Made by a program: the position numbers and the translations under genes
Shown here: positions 24,392-34,259 of the stretch, piece by piece
Layout of the letters: the number at the start of each line of letters is the position of its first letter
Numbering within the stretch: position 1 is the first letter of the stretch
Assembly: GCF_014694405.1 (NCBI RefSeq)
Contig: NZ_JAAUWV010000002.1
Coordinates: forward strand, 124,001-188,000
From: Pseudoalteromonas sp. S16_S37
GTDB taxonomy: Bacteria; Pseudomonadota; Gammaproteobacteria; Enterobacterales; Alteromonadaceae
Direction: 5' to 3'
DNA length: 64,000 nucleotides
The notes under the pieces: generated by a model
Databases searched by the model: none
Seen by the model: the letters and a program-made list of their open reading frames with translations, nothing else
What the model was told of the DNA's origin: nothing

Positions 24392-24409
24392 AATGACAGC
24401 GCTATCATT
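24392..24409. promoter_or_regulatory. NagR-like palindromic operator upstream of the hexosaminidase gene
   Basis: AATGACAGC-GCTATCATT is an 18-bp palindrome with one mismatch, 107 nt before the ATG. It matches the site before the transporter gene over its first 12 bases, so the two genes probably answer to the same LacI-type repressor, which is not encoded in this window. Confidence 0.72.
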
Positions 24410-24448
24410 ATTTTTTCATTTTGCTGCAATGAAACTACGCTAAGCATA

Positions 24449-24471
24449 AAAAAGCCCGCTAATTGCGGGCT
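24449..24471 (-). terminator. Terminator of the M13 peptidase gene
   Basis: A 7-bp GC-rich stem AGCCCGC / GCGGGCT with a TAATT loop follows the stop codon by about 22 nt and runs into T residues on the minus strand. Confidence 0.85.
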
Positions 24472-24493
24472 ACTCAATATTAAAAATTTCACG

Positions 24494-26560
24494 CTACCAA
24501 ATTTTGACACGTTGCTCAGGTGCCAAATACATCTTATCACCCTCTTTAACGTCAAATGCCTTATAGAACTCAGGCATGTTTGGTAGAACACCAATAACAC
24601 GATAATGGCTAGGTGAGTGTGGATCTGTCACTAAGCGATTGCGAAGCTCTTCGTCACGATATTTTCTACGCCAAATTTGTGCCCAGCCCATAAAGAATCG
24701 CTGTTCACCAGTATAACCATCAATAACTGGCGCTTTTCCTTCACCCAATGAAAGTTGATAAGCCTTGTACGCAACGGTTAGACCGCCTAAGTCACCGATG
24801 TTTTCACCAAGTGTAAGCTCTCCATTTACGTTGGCATCTTCAAAAGGTTTAAATTGATTAAACTGTTCAACTAACTTCTTACCGCGCATTTCAAACTGCC
24901 CTAAGTCAGACTCGCTCCACCAATTACGTAAATTACCTTCACCATCGTATTTGGCACCTTGATCATCAAAACCATGTCCAAGCTCATGTCCTATGACTGC
25001 ACCTATCGCACCATAATTTACGGCATCGTCGGCCGCTAAATTAAAAAATGGCGGCTGTAAAATTGCTGCTGGAAAAACAATTTCATTATTCACAGGGTTA
25101 TAGTAAGCATTAACAGTTTGTGGTGTCATAAACCACTCAGAACGATCAACAGGCTTACCAAGTTTATCAATCATGTCTTGATAGGCCCACTGGTTGTATC
25201 GTACGTAGTTGCCCAATAGGTCATCTCGATTGATTTCAAGTGCTGAGTAATCTTTCCACTTGTCAGGGTAACCTATCTTAGGAGTGAACTTACTTAGTTT
25301 ATCTTTGGCTGCAACTTTAGTCTCAGCACTCATCCATTCTAAATCATCAATTGCATGCTCAAACCCTTTGATTAAGTTTGCAACCAGCTTTTCCATTTTG
25401 GCTTTCGCTTCAGGTGGGAAGTATTGCTTAACATAGATCTTACCTAGCAGTTCACCAAGCACTTCATTGCTTGCATCCACCGCCTTTTTCCAAGTTGGCG
25501 CTTGCTCTTCAACACCGCGTAATTTCTTGCCATAGAAATTAAACTTCAATTCCACCATGTCTTTGTTTAATAACTCCGCATGGTTGTTTACAAAGTGGAA
25601 TGTCAGATATTGCTGCCAAGTTTCAAGTGGCGTTTGTGCAAAAATACTTGATAGCTTTTCTAAATAAGATGGCTGATTAACAACCAGCTCTTGCAAATCC
25701 ATCCCCAGCGCTTGGAAATAGGCCGACAAGTCAAAGTCAGGCATAAGCTGATTTGCTTCGGCCAGTGTCATTTTATTATATGTTTTAGTCGCATCTCGAC
25801 TTTGCACGCGAGTCCACATAACTTTCGACATTGCTTTTTCAAGTTCAAAGATGTTAATAGCACTCTGTTTCGCATCTTCGATGTCTAAGCGACTAAATAC
25901 TTCAGTAACGTACTCAACATATTGCTTTCTTAGCGCTTCATACTTTTCGGTATCTTCTAAGTAGTAATCTAAGTCAGGAAGGCCGAGGCCAGACTGATAA
26001 AGATAAAGGGCTTGTTCACTTGAGTTTTTAGCATCGTTGTTTACATACCAAGCAAATGGGTTGTCCCCACCTTTAGTTAGTATGTTAGCCATTAGCGCAG
26101 GGAGATCCTTTTTATCTTTGATACGATTGATATCTGATAAATAAGTTTTAAGGGGTGATAACCCTAGCTCCTCACGAGCAGTCTCATCCATATAACTGGC
26201 ATAAAATGCGCCCAGTTTATGCTCGTCACTACCGGGTTTAGCCTGAGCATTAGTTTTCGCATTTTCTAATACTGTTTTTAACGCTTTTTGCGACTCATCA
26301 TACAATTGAGTAAATGAGCCATAATTTGACTTATCAGCAGGTATTTGAGTTTTCTCAAGCCATTTACCATTTACATGGTAATAAAAGTCATCTTGAGCTT
26401 TTACGCTGCGATCGATATTGTTTAAATTAATACCCGATGCCAATGCCGTTTGTACTGATTCGTGAGACGTTTTGCTGGTATTATTTGCCGGCTCGCTACA
26501 TCCTAGCAAACCTAAAGTCAGTGCAATACTGGCTGCAGTTAAAGTTATTTTTCTATTCAT
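24494..26560 (-). CDS. pepO: M13-family metallopeptidase lipoprotein (PepO/neprilysin type)
   Basis: The start is ATG 26560 with AGGA 9 nt upstream. The 688-residue product has a lipoprotein signal (LTLGLLGC), so it is membrane-anchored and periplasmic. The M13 hallmarks are intact: NAYYNPVNNEIVFPAAILQPPFF, the zinc helix VIGHELGHGFDDQG (HExxH), and ENIGDLGGL with the third ligand Glu and the conserved Asp. The C-terminus (VLPNMPEFYKAF, ending RVKIW) corresponds to the CxxW end of the family, with Ile-Trp in place of the usual Cys-x-x-Trp. It would cut short peptides in the envelope. It stands alone, with its own terminator. Confidence 0.93.
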   Translation of the reverse strand: MNRKITLTAASIALTLGLLGCSEPANNTSKTSHESVQTALASGINLNNIDRSVKAQDDFYYHVNGKWLEKTQIPADKSNYGSFTQLYDESQKALKTVLENAKTNAQAKPGSDEHKLGAFYASYMDETAREELGLSPLKTYLSDINRIKDKKDLPALMANILTKGGDNPFAWYVNNDAKNSSEQALYLYQSGLGLPDLDYYLEDTEKYEALRKQYVEYVTEVFSRLDIEDAKQSAINIFELEKAMSKVMWTRVQSRDATKTYNKMTLAEANQLMPDFDLSAYFQALGMDLQELVVNQPSYLEKLSSIFAQTPLETWQQYLTFHFVNNHAELLNKDMVELKFNFYGKKLRGVEEQAPTWKKAVDASNEVLGELLGKIYVKQYFPPEAKAKMEKLVANLIKGFEHAIDDLEWMSAETKVAAKDKLSKFTPKIGYPDKWKDYSALEINRDDLLGNYVRYNQWAYQDMIDKLGKPVDRSEWFMTPQTVNAYYNPVNNEIVFPAAILQPPFFNLAADDAVNYGAIGAVIGHELGHGFDDQGAKYDGEGNLRNWWSESDLGQFEMRGKKLVEQFNQFKPFEDANVNGELTLGENIGDLGGLTVAYKAYQLSLGEGKAPVIDGYTGEQRFFMGWAQIWRRKYRDEELRNRLVTDPHSPSHYRVIGVLPNMPEFYKAFDVKEGDKMYLAPEQRVKIW

Positions 26561-26672
26561 TATGATATGTCCTATCAAAGCTACTTAGCCATATTAAACG
26601 TCCTACTTCCCTAAAACAAACTCGGAATTGAGTAAAAAGAAAGGGAACAGTAACAAATCATGTCTTGCAGCG

Positions 26673-27068
26673 TTAAAATTCGGTTTGTAGCTTAGTCACG
26701 ATCTCTTGATTGGCTGCTGGAAAATCCAGTTCATGTAATTTATCGACCTGTACCCACTGACACAACTGCCCTTCTAACCCCTTGGCGTCTCCAGAAAACT
26801 CTGTCACCAAGTGAATATCAAGGCATACTTGCTTATCTCCATAGTCATGCTCTATCAGCATAAAAGGCTGTGATTTATGGGTTACAATGTTGACCTCTTC
26901 TTGCAGCTCTCTTTTCAAAGCATCCGTTACACTTTCCCCAAGCTCAACTTTCCCTCCAGGAAATTCCCATAACCCGCCCTGATGCTGATTATCACCGCGC
27001 TTGCTAACAAAAATTTTGTCCTGTTTCATTATTACCCCCACGGCAACATGAACTTGTTTCTTTGTCAT
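26673..27068 (-). CDS. mutT: 8-oxo-dGTP diphosphatase MutT
   Basis: The 131-residue Nudix hydrolase has an intact Nudix box (GGKVELGESVTDALKRELQEEV, within residues 37-60) and the MutT opening MTKKQVHVAVGVIM. It removes oxidised dGTP from the nucleotide pool. GGGAG lies 6 nt before the ATG. It follows secA as in E. coli, but a hairpin terminator lies between them, so expression depends on readthrough or on a promoter I did not identify. Confidence 0.93.
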   Translation of the reverse strand: MTKKQVHVAVGVIMKQDKIFVSKRGDNQHQGGLWEFPGGKVELGESVTDALKRELQEEVNIVTHKSQPFMLIEHDYGDKQVCLDIHLVTEFSGDAKGLEGQLCQWVQVDKLHELDFPAANQEIVTKLQTEF

Positions 27069-27080
27069 CGTAATCTCCCG

Positions 27081-27107
27081 ACAAAAAAGCGACCTTGAGG
27101 TCGCTTT
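27081..27107 (-). terminator. Terminator between secA and mutT
   Basis: A 9-bp stem AAAGCGACC / GGTCGCTTT with a 4-nt loop, running into six T residues on the minus strand, lies 25 nt after the secA stop and 18 nt before the mutT start. Confidence 0.87.
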
Positions 27108-27131
27108 CTAATTCTATCTGTTGAGTATCGC

Positions 27132-29840
27132 TTATTTTAACTTACCACAACACTGCTTGAACTTTTTGCCAGATTGGCAAGGGCAAGGCTCGTTACGCCC
27201 CACTTTTTGCTCGGCTCTGATTGCAACAGCAGCCCCTTCTGGCACTTCGCCGCCAACATGTTCTGCTTCTGCATGCTGGTACTCTCTAGGAGCTTGTTCA
27301 CTGCGACGATGTTGCTGTTCAACTTTTTCGACGTCTTCTTCTGCACGCACTTGCACCTTACTCAAAATACCCACAACGTCTACTTTTAGGTTCTCTAACA
27401 TTTCTGAGAATAATTCAAAAGATTCACGCTTATATTCTTGTTTCGGGTTTTTCTGAGCATAGCCACGTAAGTGAATGCCCTGACGCAAGTGGTCCATGGC
27501 CGCTAAATGATCTTTCCAGTGTTGATCTAGACTTTGCAACATCACAGCCTTTTCAAACTGACGCAACACATCAGGACCAACCATTAACTCTTTTTGCTTA
27601 TATGCAGATTCAACTTCTTCGATAATGCGATCGCGAAGCTTTTCTTCATAGAGTTTTTGGTCTTCTTCAAGCCACTTTGCTATTGGTAATTCAAGTAAGA
27701 AGTCCGCTTTTATACGCTCTTCAAGTCCTGAAATATCCCACATTTCTGCTAAGCTTTGCGGCGGAATAAACTGATCAATCGTACTGTTTAATACGTCACT
27801 ACGAATAGCCGTGATTGTTTCTGAGATATCACCTTCTTCAAGTAGCTCGTTGCGTTGTTCGTACACAACACGACGCTGATCGTTTGCAACATCATCGTAT
27901 TCAAGTAGCTGTTTACGGATATCAAAGTTACGCGCTTCAACTTTACGTTGTGCATTTTCTATCGCACGGTTAACCCATGGATGCTCAATTGCCTCACCAC
28001 GTTGCATACCTAGCTTGCGCATCATGTTCGTCATGCGCTCACCTGCGAAAATACGCATTAACGCATCATCCATCGATAGATAAAAGCGACTTGAACCCGC
28101 ATCCCCCTGACGACCTGAACGACCACGTAGCTGATTATCGATACGACGAGATTCATGGCGCTCGGTACCGATAATATGTAAACCACCTGCGGCAATTACT
28201 TCATCATGCGTTTTTTTCCATTTTGCTTTTATTTCAGCAATTTGCTCATCAGTTGGATTCTCTAGCTTAGCGACTTGTGATTGCCAATTACCACCAAGCA
28301 CAATATCGGTACCACGACCAGCCATATTGGTTGCAATCGTTACTTTACCCGGCAGACCCGCATCAGCAACAATGTCAGCTTCTTGAGCGTGGAATTTTGC
28401 ATTTAGTACGTTATGTTCAATTTTTTCTTTAGTTAAGAAATGCGAAAGGTACTCAGAGCTTTCAATTGAAATAGTACCAACAAGAACCGGTTGACCGCGT
28501 TTTTGGCAATCACGAATATCTTCTAAGATCGCTTCAAATTTTTCTTCTTGGGTGAGATAAACTAGGTCTGCACGATCATCACGGATCATAGGCTTATTAG
28601 TTGGGATAACAACAGTATCTAAACCATAGATTGATTGGAATTCAAATGCTTCAGTATCCGCTGTACCCGTCATACCCGCCAATTTCTCATATAAGCGGAA
28701 GTAGTTTTGGAAGGTAATTGATGCCAATGTTTGGTTTTCGTTTTGAATGCGTACACCTTCTTTTGCCTCTACAGCTTGGTGCAAGCCCTCAGACCAACGA
28801 CGTCCTTCCATAGTACGGCCAGTATGTTCATCAACAATAATTACTTCGTTGTCTTTTACAACGTAGTCAACGTCTTTTTGGTAAAGTTTATGAGCACGCA
28901 ACGCTGCATAAACGTGGCTTAACAATGTGATATTACCTGCAGAATATAGCGAATCGCCTTCGTCGATTAAGCCATTCTCAATCAATAATTCTTCAACTTT
29001 AAGCTGACCACGTTCGGTTAGATGCACCTGTTTTGACTTTTCATCAAGCGTGAAATCACCGTCTCCTTCAACGCCTTCTTCATCTTCTTTTTCTTGTAGC
29101 TCTAACAACGGCACTAAGGTATTTACCTTCGTGTACAGCTCTGAGCTGTCTTCCGCTGGGCCTGAAATAATTAGTGGCGTACGCGCCTCATCAATCAAAA
29201 TAGAGTCAACTTCATCCACTACCGCGTAGTAAAGAGGACGCTGTACACGCTCTTCAATGCTAAATGCCATGTTATCGCGCAGATAATCGAAGCCAAACTC
29301 ATTGTTTGTCCCGTACGTGATATCCGCAGCATACGCCGCTTTTTTCTGCTGAGGCATCATGCCTGGCACGTTACAACCAACGGTTAAACCTAAAAATTCA
29401 AACAATGGGCGGTTAGTCTCGGCATCACGTTTGGCTAGATAGTCATTCACCGTAATAACATGCACGCCTTTACCCGTTAAACCGTTCAGGTAGGCTGGAA
29501 GCGTCGCCGTTAATGTTTTACCTTCACCCGTACGCATTTCAGAAATGCGGCCTTCGTGTAACACCACACCACCAATCATCTGGACATCAAAGTGACGCAT
29601 ATTAAACACACGCTTGGACGCTTCACGTACGGTAGCAAATGCTTCAGGTAAAAGGTCGTCTAAACTAGTACCTTGTTCAAAACGTTGCCTAAACTCGGCC
29701 GTTTTGGCTTTTAATTCTTCGTCTGAAAGTGCGCTGTACTGCTCTTCAAGGGCATTGATTAAGGCGACCGTTTTTCTTATGTTTTTAATAGTGCGGTCGT
29801 TGCGACTACCAAAAATCTTGGTAAATAAATTAGCTATCAT
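27132..29840 (-). CDS. secA: Preprotein translocase ATPase SecA
   Basis: The 902-residue motor drives proteins through SecYEG. Visible elements are the N-terminal helix with FGSRNDR, Walker A MRTGEGKT, the DEAD-type motif [25 protein letters not shown] and the RGRSGRQGD motif VI. The C-terminal zinc module [13 protein letters not shown] that binds SecB and lipids is intact. In this window it also serves exported clients such as the secretion and S-layer proteins that need Sec before T2SS. It is the first gene of the secA-mutT pair, with no secM gene recognised upstream. Confidence 0.98.
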   Translation of the reverse strand: MIANLFTKIFGSRNDRTIKNIRKTVALINALEEQYSALSDEELKAKTAEFRQRFEQGTSLDDLLPEAFATVREASKRVFNMRHFDVQMIGGVVLHEGRISEMRTGEGKTLTATLPAYLNGLTGKGVHVITVNDYLAKRDAETNRPLFEFLGLTVGCNVPGMMPQQKKAAYAADITYGTNNEFGFDYLRDNMAFSIEERVQRPLYYAVVDEVDSILIDEARTPLIISGPAEDSSELYTKVNTLVPLLELQEKEDEEGVEGDGDFTLDEKSKQVHLTERGQLKVEELLIENGLIDEGDSLYSAGNITLLSHVYAALRAHKLYQKDVDYVVKDNEVIIVDEHTGRTMEGRRWSEGLHQAVEAKEGVRIQNENQTLASITFQNYFRLYEKLAGMTGTADTEAFEFQSIYGLDTVVIPTNKPMIRDDRADLVYLTQEEKFEAILEDIRDCQKRGQPVLVGTISIESSEYLSHFLTKEKIEHNVLNAKFHAQEADIVADAGLPGKVTIATNMAGRGTDIVLGGNWQSQVAKLENPTDEQIAEIKAKWKKTHDEVIAAGGLHIIGTERHESRRIDNQLRGRSGRQGDAGSSRFYLSMDDALMRIFAGERMTNMMRKLGMQRGEAIEHPWVNRAIENAQRKVEARNFDIRKQLLEYDDVANDQRRVVYEQRNELLEEGDISETITAIRSDVLNSTIDQFIPPQSLAEMWDISGLEERIKADFLLELPIAKWLEEDQKLYEEKLRDRIIEEVESAYKQKELMVGPDVLRQFEKAVMLQSLDQHWKDHLAAMDHLRQGIHLRGYAQKNPKQEYKRESFELFSEMLENLKVDVVGILSKVQVRAEEDVEKVEQQHRRSEQAPREYQHAEAEHVGGEVPEGAAVAIRAEQKVGRNEPCPCQSGKKFKQCCGKLK

Positions 29841-30234
29841 GTTAAAACCGTTTCACTCTTGTGATGGCTGACCTACTCCATATCCATATTTTTGGCAGGT
29901 GAGGTCGCACTGCTTCGCTTTGGCAACAAATGATCATACATTTGTTGTACTGCCTATAATTTAAAATTATGCCCTATCATACCAGACTCAGCGACAGTGC
30001 AAACCACTGAAGTGAAATCAACCTATTTTTGTGTCATTTAAGTGCGATTTCATTGCTTAGCTTGCAACAGTATCAGCATAAAACTAAGTCAATAACGATT
30101 AGACTTCGGTAATCGAGGTTGTAAAGAGAGATGGGTACGAATACACAAAATTCAAGAGTTTTAATAAAACTTCTGTTGTGTAACAGAGCAAGATATACTT
30201 TACATAGCTTCATCAATCAGGTTGTATACTATTT
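29841..30234. other. Divergent intergenic region between secA and dciA
   Basis: About 390 nt with no established gene. It holds the candidate secA promoter, a 9-bp inverted repeat in the secA leader, and a 31-codon reading frame (29842-29937, minus) ending one base before the secA ATG. No SecM-type arrest motif or signal peptide is visible in that frame. A dciA promoter must also lie here, but I could not place it with confidence. Confidence 0.5.
29976..30002 (-). promoter_or_regulatory. Candidate secA promoter (extended -10)
   Basis: TTGCAC (30002-29997) and TATGAT (29981-29976) are spaced by 15 nt, with a TGG just before the -10 giving the extended TGn form. It would leave a leader of about 130 nt that contains an inverted repeat, CAACAAATG / CATTTGTTG, near 29924-29947. 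Confidence 0.5.
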
Positions 30235-30741
30235 ATGGCAAGAAACCGCTACGATCCAAAACAGCTCAATGAACTGATGGGTAAGTGGTCAGATAAGCTG
30301 CTCAATTACTCAGACAAATCAAAAAAGATGGCAGAACTGCAAGCCTGTTTAGAACGGGCAATAGGGCCTATTTTGAGTAAAAAGTCTCGTGTCGCCAATT
30401 ACAGAGATGGTATTTTAATCATTGAGGCCGCCTCTGCGACGCTTGCAACTCGGCTGAATTACTTGAAAATGGATATACTCTCTCAGTTTCGCCAATCAGG
30501 TATGATAGACTGCTCTTTGGTAAAAATAACCACAAACCCTGAAGCACAACAGCGGCTCTCACCTAGTCACAATCCTAATGGGCGCTCCTCTCAAAACGAA
30601 GAACAAAGCGGTCGCATCATGAGCGAGCATACTGCAGCTCAGTTAAAAGAGCTGGCTAGCAACGCGCCACCCAGCTTACAAGCAAAACTGCTAAAACTTG
30701 CATCACACGCACAAAAATCAGCCAAAAAAAATGACGCTTAA
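30235..30741 (+). CDS. dciA: DciA-type replicative helicase loader (DUF721)
   Basis: The 168-residue protein shows the DUF721/DciA pattern: LNELMG near the start, then GPILSKKSRVANYRDGILIIEAASATLATRLNYLKMDILSQF, a compact KH-like domain of about 90 residues, followed by a low-complexity polar tail. DciA loads DnaB in bacteria that lack the phage-derived DnaC, so this organism probably uses the ancestral loader. It sits in the lpxC-secA gap on the opposite strand, the position recalled for other Gammaproteobacteria. Its TAA lies in the loop of a terminator shared with lpxC. Confidence 0.85.
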   Translation: MARNRYDPKQLNELMGKWSDKLLNYSDKSKKMAELQACLERAIGPILSKKSRVANYRDGILIIEAASATLATRLNYLKMDILSQFRQSGMIDCSLVKITTNPEAQQRLSPSHNPNGRSSQNEEQSGRIMSEHTAAQLKELASNAPPSLQAKLLKLASHAQKSAKKNDA

Positions 30742-30757
30742 TGCGTCATTTTTTTTG
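30724..30757. terminator. Bidirectional terminator between dciA and lpxC
   Basis: A-run, ATGACGC, TTAAT loop, GCGTCAT, T-run: a near-perfect palindrome that works on both strands for the convergent genes dciA (+) and lpxC (-). The dciA stop codon lies inside its loop. Confidence 0.92.
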
Positions 30758-30766
30758 TCTTTTATC

Positions 30767-31678
30767 TCAGGCCGTTACGACTTCAAGTCCAGGTGCAGGC
30801 ATCGCCACAGGCTCATCGAATGTAGCCCATTCCCACGCTGGCTCAGTAGCCATAATTTTACGAAGCAAAGCATTATTCAAGCCATGCCCAGATTTGTAGC
30901 AAGTGATCTTACCTAGAATGTTGTGACCCGCCATAAACATGTCACCCACACAGTCTAAGATCTTGTGCTTAACAAACTCATCGTCGTAACGCAGACCATT
31001 TGGATTCAACACTTTATAATCATCTAATACAACTGCATTATCCATACTACCGCCTAAAGCTAAGTTGTTGGCATGCATGTATTCAATGTCTTTCATAAAG
31101 CCAAAAGTTCTTGCACGGCTGATCTGCTCTGTAAAGCTCTGTGTTGTAATATCCAACGCAATGCGCTGGCGACTATCATTAATCGCAGGGTGATCGAAGG
31201 CAATTTCAAAATCGATATGAAAACCATCATACGGAGTAATTTCTGCCCACTTATCACCGTCTTCAACGCGCACTTTTTCTTTAATGCGGATGAAACGCTT
31301 GGCAACGTTTTGTTCTTTAATCCCGCCTTTTTGCAATAAATAAATGAATGGTAATGCACTCCCATCCATAATCGGCACCTCTGCGCTATTAAGCTCAACA
31401 ATAAGGTTATCAATCCCCATTGCAGCTACAGCGGCAATTAAGTGCTCAGTGGTCGAAAGACGAATACCATCTTTGTTAGTTAAACAAGTACACAATTGCG
31501 TATCACCAACAGCTTCTGGCGTAGTTTCAAAATCGACGACTGGATCAAGATCCACACGACGAAACACCACCCCGGTGTTTTCGCTCGCAGGTCGGAGAGT
31601 GATCGTGACCTTTTCGCCCTTATGAAGCCCTACACCCGTTGCTTTTACAACTTCGGCAATTGTACGTTGTCTAATCAT
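30767..31678 (-). CDS. lpxC: UDP-3-O-acyl-GlcNAc deacetylase LpxC
   Basis: The start is ATG 31678 ([19 protein letters not shown]), giving 303 residues against 305 in E. coli; the longer frame to 31741 runs through the promoter. Zinc and catalytic elements are visible: [17 protein letters not shown] (first zinc His), [13 protein letters not shown] (Asp ligand and catalytic His region) and [11 protein letters not shown]. It makes the committed step of lipid A synthesis in the cytoplasm. It ends the dcw cluster after ftsZ. Confidence 0.97.
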   Translation of the reverse strand: MIRQRTIAEVVKATGVGLHKGEKVTITLRPASENTGVVFRRVDLDPVVDFETTPEAVGDTQLCTCLTNKDGIRLSTTEHLIAAVAAMGIDNLIVELNSAEVPIMDGSALPFIYLLQKGGIKEQNVAKRFIRIKEKVRVEDGDKWAEITPYDGFHIDFEIAFDHPAINDSRQRIALDITTQSFTEQISRARTFGFMKDIEYMHANNLALGGSMDNAVVLDDYKVLNPNGLRYDDEFVKHKILDCVGDMFMAGHNILGKITCYKSGHGLNNALLRKIMATEPAWEWATFDEPVAMPAPGLEVVTA

Positions 31679-31712
31679 AGCTTCGCCCACTTTTATTACA
31701 CATAGACGGCGG

Positions 31713-31741
31713 ATTGTATCACAGATACGACCTGCTGCCAA
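31713..31741 (-). promoter_or_regulatory. lpxC promoter
   Basis: TTGGCA (31741-31736) and TACAAT (31718-31713) with a 17-nt spacer lie in the ftsZ-lpxC gap, about 35 nt before the lpxC ATG. This gives lpxC transcription independent of the long dcw message, as in E. coli. Confidence 0.78.
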
Positions 31742-31763
31742 TTGTTTAATCTATAACCAGATG

Positions 31764-33005
31764 TTAATCTGATTGCTTGCGCAAAAACGCTGGAATATCA
31801 AAGTAATTATCTTTATCTTTATCCGCTTCTTTGCTGCTCTTTTTAGCTGTCTCAGAACTTGCACCTTGCGATTTACTAGATGCAGAGCTTGTATTAGAAA
31901 CAGTTTCTTGGCTTACTTCTGTTTGCGGTTGTGTAAAACTTGGTACAAACATGCCTGCCGATTGCGTACTCTCTTGACTTGCAGTGCCAGCATCAGAACC
32001 AACCACTTTCTTGAAACCATTATCCACAATGCCAAATTGAGGGCGTCGCTCACCGCCTAGACCTGTAGCTACAACAGTTACACGTAGCTCGTCACTCATT
32101 TCTGGGTCAATAACAGCACCTACGACAACCGTCGCGTTTTCGGATGCAAGTGCTTTAACATGGTTACCAACAATCTCAAATTCTTCAATGGTAATATCCA
32201 TACCAGCTGTGATATTGACCAAGATCCCCTTAGCACCTGTTAAATCCACATCTTCTAACAACGGGCTAGAGATTGCTGCTTCCGCCGCTTCTTGAGCTCT
32301 ATCCGGACCCGATGCTGAGGCGGTTCCCATCATGGCAGTGCCCATCGCCGACATCACTGTTCTTACGTCAGCAAAGTCAACATTGATCAAACCTGAGCGC
32401 GTAATTAGCTCTGCAATACCTTGTACCGCGCCAAATAACACATCATTTGCTTTTGCAAACGCATCTAGAAGTGTAGTGCCTTTACCCAATACTTTAAGTA
32501 ATTTGTTGTTGGGAATTGTAATAAGTGAATCTACAATTTCTGACAATTCGCCAATCCCCTGATCAGCCGCAGCCATACGTTTTTTCCCCTCCAAATCAAA
32601 TGGACGGGTAACTACTGCAACAGTTAGAATACCAAGTTCTTTAGCGACACGTGCAACAACCGGCGCAGCACCTGTACCAGTACCGCCCCCCATACCTGCA
32701 GCAATAAACACCATATCAGCGCCTTCAAGGGCAGTTCTAATGGCCTCGATATCTTCCTCTGCAGACTTACGCCCTACTTCTGGGTTTGCGCCTGCACCAA
32801 GACCTGAAGTGATCTGCGTGCCTAATTGCACAGTTACATCTGCAGAAGACTTACGAAGTGCCTGCGCATCTGTATTAGCTGCAATAAAACGCACACCTTC
32901 AATTTCTTGTTTCACCATGTGTTCAACGGCATTACCACCACCGCCACCAACACCGATGACTTTAATTACAGCTTCTTCGTTGTGCTGTTCCATAATATCA
33001 AACAT
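31764..33005 (-). CDS. ftsZ: Cell division GTPase FtsZ
   Basis: The 413-residue tubulin homologue forms the Z ring. It shows the T1 loop [17 protein letters not shown], the GTP tunnel [15 protein letters not shown], the T7 loop [11 protein letters not shown], a disordered Ser/Thr/Gln-rich linker (about 320-395) and the C-terminal conserved peptide [13 protein letters not shown] that binds FtsA and ZipA. GGAGAG precedes the ATG by about 7 nt. It follows ftsA by 21 nt. Confidence 0.99.
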   Translation of the reverse strand: MFDIMEQHNEEAVIKVIGVGGGGGNAVEHMVKQEIEGVRFIAANTDAQALRKSSADVTVQLGTQITSGLGAGANPEVGRKSAEEDIEAIRTALEGADMVFIAAGMGGGTGTGAAPVVARVAKELGILTVAVVTRPFDLEGKKRMAAADQGIGELSEIVDSLITIPNNKLLKVLGKGTTLLDAFAKANDVLFGAVQGIAELITRSGLINVDFADVRTVMSAMGTAMMGTASASGPDRAQEAAEAAISSPLLEDVDLTGAKGILVNITAGMDITIEEFEIVGNHVKALASENATVVVGAVIDPEMSDELRVTVVATGLGGERRPQFGIVDNGFKKVVGSDAGTASQESTQSAGMFVPSFTQPQTEVSQETVSNTSSASSKSQGASSETAKKSSKEADKDKDNYFDIPAFLRKQSD

Positions 33006-33026
33006 CTTTCACTCTCCGACTTGAGC

Positions 33027-34259
33027 TTAAAACTCGCCTTGGAACCATTTTGCAATGCGGCTCCACCAGCTTCCTTCCGACTCTGCTTTCGACTTTTGTG
33101 CATTCATCGATTGCAGTGTTCGGCCATATTGTAACAAACCTACAGCAGTTGCATATGCAGGATCGTCAACATAATCAGTTAAACCAGTTATGCCAATAGG
33201 CTTACCTATTCTCACTGGCATTTGACAAATATCTTCTGCGACCTCTAAAGCGCCAGCCATTTTAGCGCTACCACCGGTAATCACCAAACCAGCTGCGATT
33301 TGATCTTCAAAGCCTGAGCGGCGAATTTCTTCAAGCGCCAACTCTAATAATTCTCTATAACGTGGCTCAACCACCTCAGACAAAGTATGTCTCGACATCA
33401 AACGTGCTGGTCGTCCACCTACACTTGGTACTTCTATGGTGTCTTCACTGCTGGCCATTTGACTACTTGCGCACGCATATTGCACTTTTAACGATTCTGC
33501 ATGAGAAATAGGGGTGCGGAATATTTTTGCAATATCTCCCGTCACTTGATTGCCTGCAACTGGGATCACCGCAGAATGACGCACGGCACCATTTAGATAA
33601 ATTGCGATATCCATGGTCCCACCACCAATATCTACAACAGCTACCCCTAGTTCTTTCTCATCATCTGTGAGCACAGAATAACAAGAAGCCAACGCGCTAA
33701 AAGTTAATTGGTCTACTTGTAAGCCACATCGTTCAACACATTTCTCTAGGTTTTTAGCCATATCATTTGAGCATGTGATGATATGCGCTTTTGCTTCCAT
33801 ACGAACGCCGCTCATACCTAAAGGGTTTTTGATCCCCTCTTGCATATCGATGCTATATTCTTGTGGCAACGAATGAAGCATTTTACGCTCTGCTGAAATA
33901 GGTACTGAACGCGCAATATGGATGACATTCGCAATATCATCGTCACTCACTTCTGCATTGTTAATTGCAACGACACCACTTTCGTTCTGACACTGAATAT
34001 GTTTGCCTGAAATACCTAAGTAAACTGAGCTGATCCGACAATCTGCCATCAGCTCAGCTTCATCGATCGCACGACGAATAGATTCAGAGACAAGGTTAAG
34101 GTCATTAACGCCACCTTTATCCATACCATGAGACACTTGGTTTCCCACGCCCACAATACTAAGTTGATTGTCCGCGGTGATTTCTCCTACGGTTGCAACC
34201 ACTTTTGAAGTCCCTACATCCAACCCGATTACCAGGTTTCTTTCTGCTGACTTGGTCAT
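33027..34259 (-). CDS. ftsA: Cell division actin homologue FtsA
   Basis: The 410-residue actin-fold ATPase ties FtsZ to the membrane. It shows VIGLDVGTSKVVATVGE (phosphate 1), VAVVDIGGGTMDIAIY (phosphate 2), LVITGGSAKMAGA (adenosine loop) and a C-terminal amphipathic helix SWWSRIAKWFQGEF for membrane attachment. Its ATG overlaps the ftsQ stop (ATGA), so the two are translationally coupled. Confidence 0.98.
   Translation of the reverse strand: MTKSAERNLVIGLDVGTSKVVATVGEITADNQLSIVGVGNQVSHGMDKGGVNDLNLVSESIRRAIDEAELMADCRISSVYLGISGKHIQCQNESGVVAINNAEVSDDDIANVIHIARSVPISAERKMLHSLPQEYSIDMQEGIKNPLGMSGVRMEAKAHIITCSNDMAKNLEKCVERCGLQVDQLTFSALASCYSVLTDDEKELGVAVVDIGGGTMDIAIYLNGAVRHSAVIPVAGNQVTGDIAKIFRTPISHAESLKVQYACASSQMASSEDTIEVPSVGGRPARLMSRHTLSEVVEPRYRELLELALEEIRRSGFEDQIAAGLVITGGSAKMAGALEVAEDICQMPVRIGKPIGITGLTDYVDDPAYATAVGLLQYGRTLQSMNAQKSKAESEGSWWSRIAKWFQGEF

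Noticed and set aside
27121..27456. Plus-strand reading frames over the secA 3' end
   Set aside because: They are antisense shadows of the conserved zinc module and linker of secA; composition is that expected from the opposite strand.
29842..29937. 31-codon frame as a SecM gene
   Set aside because: No signal peptide, no arrest motif and no ribosome site; kept only as a question under findings.
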